Shown here piece by piece: positions 39,471-40,362 of a stretch of 40,362 bases of DNA. The notes below the pieces were generated by a model that made no database searches, had not been told where the DNA came from, and saw nothing but the letters and a program-made list of their open reading frames with translations. The position numbers were made by a program, and so were the translations under genes. The DNA comes from CAMLQK01 sp035478775 (GTDB lineage Bacteria; Patescibacteriota; Saccharimonadia; Saccharimonadales; UBA4665), in contig DATIJG010000009.1 in NCBI GenBank assembly GCA_035478775.1, positions 1-40,362 on the forward strand. Direction: 5' to 3'. Position 1 is the stretch's first letter. Each line of letters opens with the position of its first letter.

Positions 39471-39498
39471 ACTATAGCGTATTAAGCTGAATTGTCTA
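39471..39498 (-). promoter_or_regulatory. Promoter of gmk-like gene, leaderless-type
   Basis: Minus-strand TAGACA (39493-39498) and TATAGT (39471-39476) are spaced 16 bp, with the -10 ending 8 nt before the ATG at 39462. Confidence 0.55.
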
Positions 39499-39559
39499 CA
39501 CTAGAAGTAGTGCATTTACGTTTTTACATTACAAAGATAAAGCACATTAAGGATACATC

Positions 39560-40018
39560 ATGAAAGCTCCCGACTTTAACCTCCTAGATCAGTATGGCAA
39601 GTCACATACTCTTACGGAATATATCGGAAAATGGATTGTTATATATTTTTACCCTAAAGACGACACGCCCGGTTGCACAACCGAAGCTTGTAATTTTAGA
39701 GATGCCCGCGAAGCAATAGCCGATCTCGGCAACGCCGTGGTTATAGGTATAAGTAAAGATTCAGTCACCAGCCACAAAAAGTTTGCTGAAAAACACAACC
39801 TCAACTTTACCATTTTGAGTGATCCGACCCATGAAACCATACAGGCTTATGGAGCTTGGGGGCCACGTAAGTTTATGGGTCGGGAATTTCTGGGCACACA
39901 CCGCAATACGTACATAATCAATCCGACTGGGGAGATCGTAAGATCGTACGAAGGAGTAAGCCCAACGACCCATGCAGCTCAGATTATTCGTGATCTACAA
40001 GAACTGCAAAATGCCTGA
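39560..40018 (+). CDS. bcp: Peroxiredoxin, Bcp/PrxQ type
   Basis: This 152-residue thiol peroxidase reduces hydrogen peroxide and organic peroxides. The peroxidatic cysteine C39 lies in DDTPGCTTEAC, with C44 five residues later as the typical PrxQ resolving cysteine. Thioredoxin-fold elements include IVIYFYPKDD, VVIGISKDS and RNTYIINPTGEIV. The ribosome site AAGGA precedes the ATG. It stands alone between the divergent gmk-like gene and the convergent lepA. Confidence 0.94.
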   Translation: MKAPDFNLLDQYGKSHTLTEYIGKWIVIYFYPKDDTPGCTTEACNFRDAREAIADLGNAVVIGISKDSVTSHKKFAEKHNLNFTILSDPTHETIQAYGAWGPRKFMGREFLGTHRNTYIINPTGEIVRSYEGVSPTTHAAQIIRDLQELQNA

Positions 40019-40032
40019 GGTGCTGCGCAAGT

Positions 40033-40070
40033 ATCACGGATTGGGTGAGATGCGACCACCAATCCGTGAT
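40033..40070. repeat. Perfect 12-bp inverted repeat between bcp and lepA
   Basis: ATCACGGATTGG (40033-40044) and its exact complement (40059-40070) flank a 14-nt loop, 15 nt after the bcp stop. There is no T-tract after it. It probably ends or protects bcp mRNA. Confidence 0.6.
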
Positions 40071-40155
40071 GCTACGATAGTACTCAAGCTTCCTTATAAT
40101 TGACAAGTCTGATAAAACAGGGGTAGGCGTTGTATTTTTGTCATAAGATTCAATT

Positions 40156-40362
40156 TTAGTCGCGCTTGAGCATCACCGTAAACGCTTCGGCCGGGATATC
40201 GACCTTGCCAAAGCGCTTCATACGCGCCTTACCGCGCTTCTGCTTAGCAAGCAATTTCTTTTTTCGTGACACGTCACCACCGTACAAATAACCGGTCACA
40301 TCTTTACGATACGCACTGATATCTTCACGGGCGATAAACCGGCCACCAATTGCTGCTTGTAA
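40156..40362 (-). CDS. lepA: LepA (EF-4), C-terminal part
   Basis: The last 68 codons are visible and the rest lies beyond the window. The sequence includes AAIGGRFIAREDISAYRKDV, then GYLYGGDVSRKKKLLAKQK and RMKRFGKVDIPAEAF before the stop, which is the characteristic C-terminal domain of elongation factor 4. This ribosome-associated GTPase back-translocates or remodels stalled ribosomes. Confidence 0.95.
   Translation of the reverse strand, partial: LQAAIGGRFIAREDISAYRKDVTGYLYGGDVSRKKKLLAKQKRGKARMKRFGKVDIPAEAFTVMLKRD

Noticed and set aside
1..40362. CRISPR array, insertion sequence or prophage
   Set aside because: No spaced direct repeats, transposase, integrase or phage structural genes were found in reading either strand.

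Overview
The window reads as a chromosomal segment of a Candidate Phyla Radiation (Patescibacteria) bacterium, most likely Candidatus Saccharibacteria (TM7). This assignment is inferred from gene content and style. The proteins are compact, TsaB and HrcA are unusually short, and ComEC lacks its C-terminal nuclease-like domain. Membrane-tethered RNase Y is present beside YmdB, and many genes look leaderless. UGA is a normal stop (for example the GntR gene and the tsaE/tsaB ATGA junction), which argues against the UGA=Gly lineages Gracilibacteria and Absconditabacteria. Base composition looks close to 50% GC by eye. I see no insertion sequence, prophage, CRISPR array or rRNA operon.

Layout. 1-4.4 kb: a partial unknown gene, tRNA-Pro(CGG), a PAP2 phosphatase, an ABC exporter, an AT-richer D-2-hydroxyacid dehydrogenase and tRNA-Pro(UGG). 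4.5-6.5 kb: an ABC1/UbiB-type kinase bracketed by two small two-helix membrane proteins that resemble each other. 6.6-9.7 kb: ymdB, a Nudix hydrolase and rny, an RNA-turnover cluster with a long rny leader. 9.7-12.1 kb: tsaB, tsaE and a surface-anchored lamin-tail protein. 12.2-14.9 kb: a PRC-barrel protein, then recX, a MazG-like protein and recA. 15.1-17 kb: a PilB/GspE-like protein whose ATPase motifs are destroyed, followed by a type IV pilin. 17-22.4 kb: comEC-yebC and ruvC-ruvA-ruvB-PH-domain protein.

22.5-27.5 kb: secreted and membrane unknowns, a MOSC protein, a GntR-ABC transporter operon and tRNA-Lys. 27.5-33.1 kb: membrane unknowns, a rimB-rimK-DUF192 group divergent from another ATP-grasp ligase, and a large HELTH/TEGGA putative metalloprotease whose promoter lies inside a perfect palindrome. 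33.1-38.7 kb: the class I heat-shock set (hrcA-grpE, dnaK-unknown-dnaJ) under two perfect CIRCE operators. 38.7-40.4 kb: a guanylate kinase-like gene, a PrxQ-type peroxiredoxin and the 3' end of lepA.

Themes. DNA repair and uptake genes (recA/recX, ruvABC, comEC, a pilin) cluster together, as expected for a naturally competent episymbiont. About sixteen genes have a -10 hexamer only 5-10 nt before the start codon, two of them GTG starts, implying widespread leaderless transcription beside Shine-Dalgarno-led genes (rny, recA, yebC, dnaK, the UbiB-like kinase, bcp). The candidates most worth follow-up are the pseudo-ATPase/pilin pair, the kinase with its paired small membrane proteins, and the palindrome-controlled metalloprotease.
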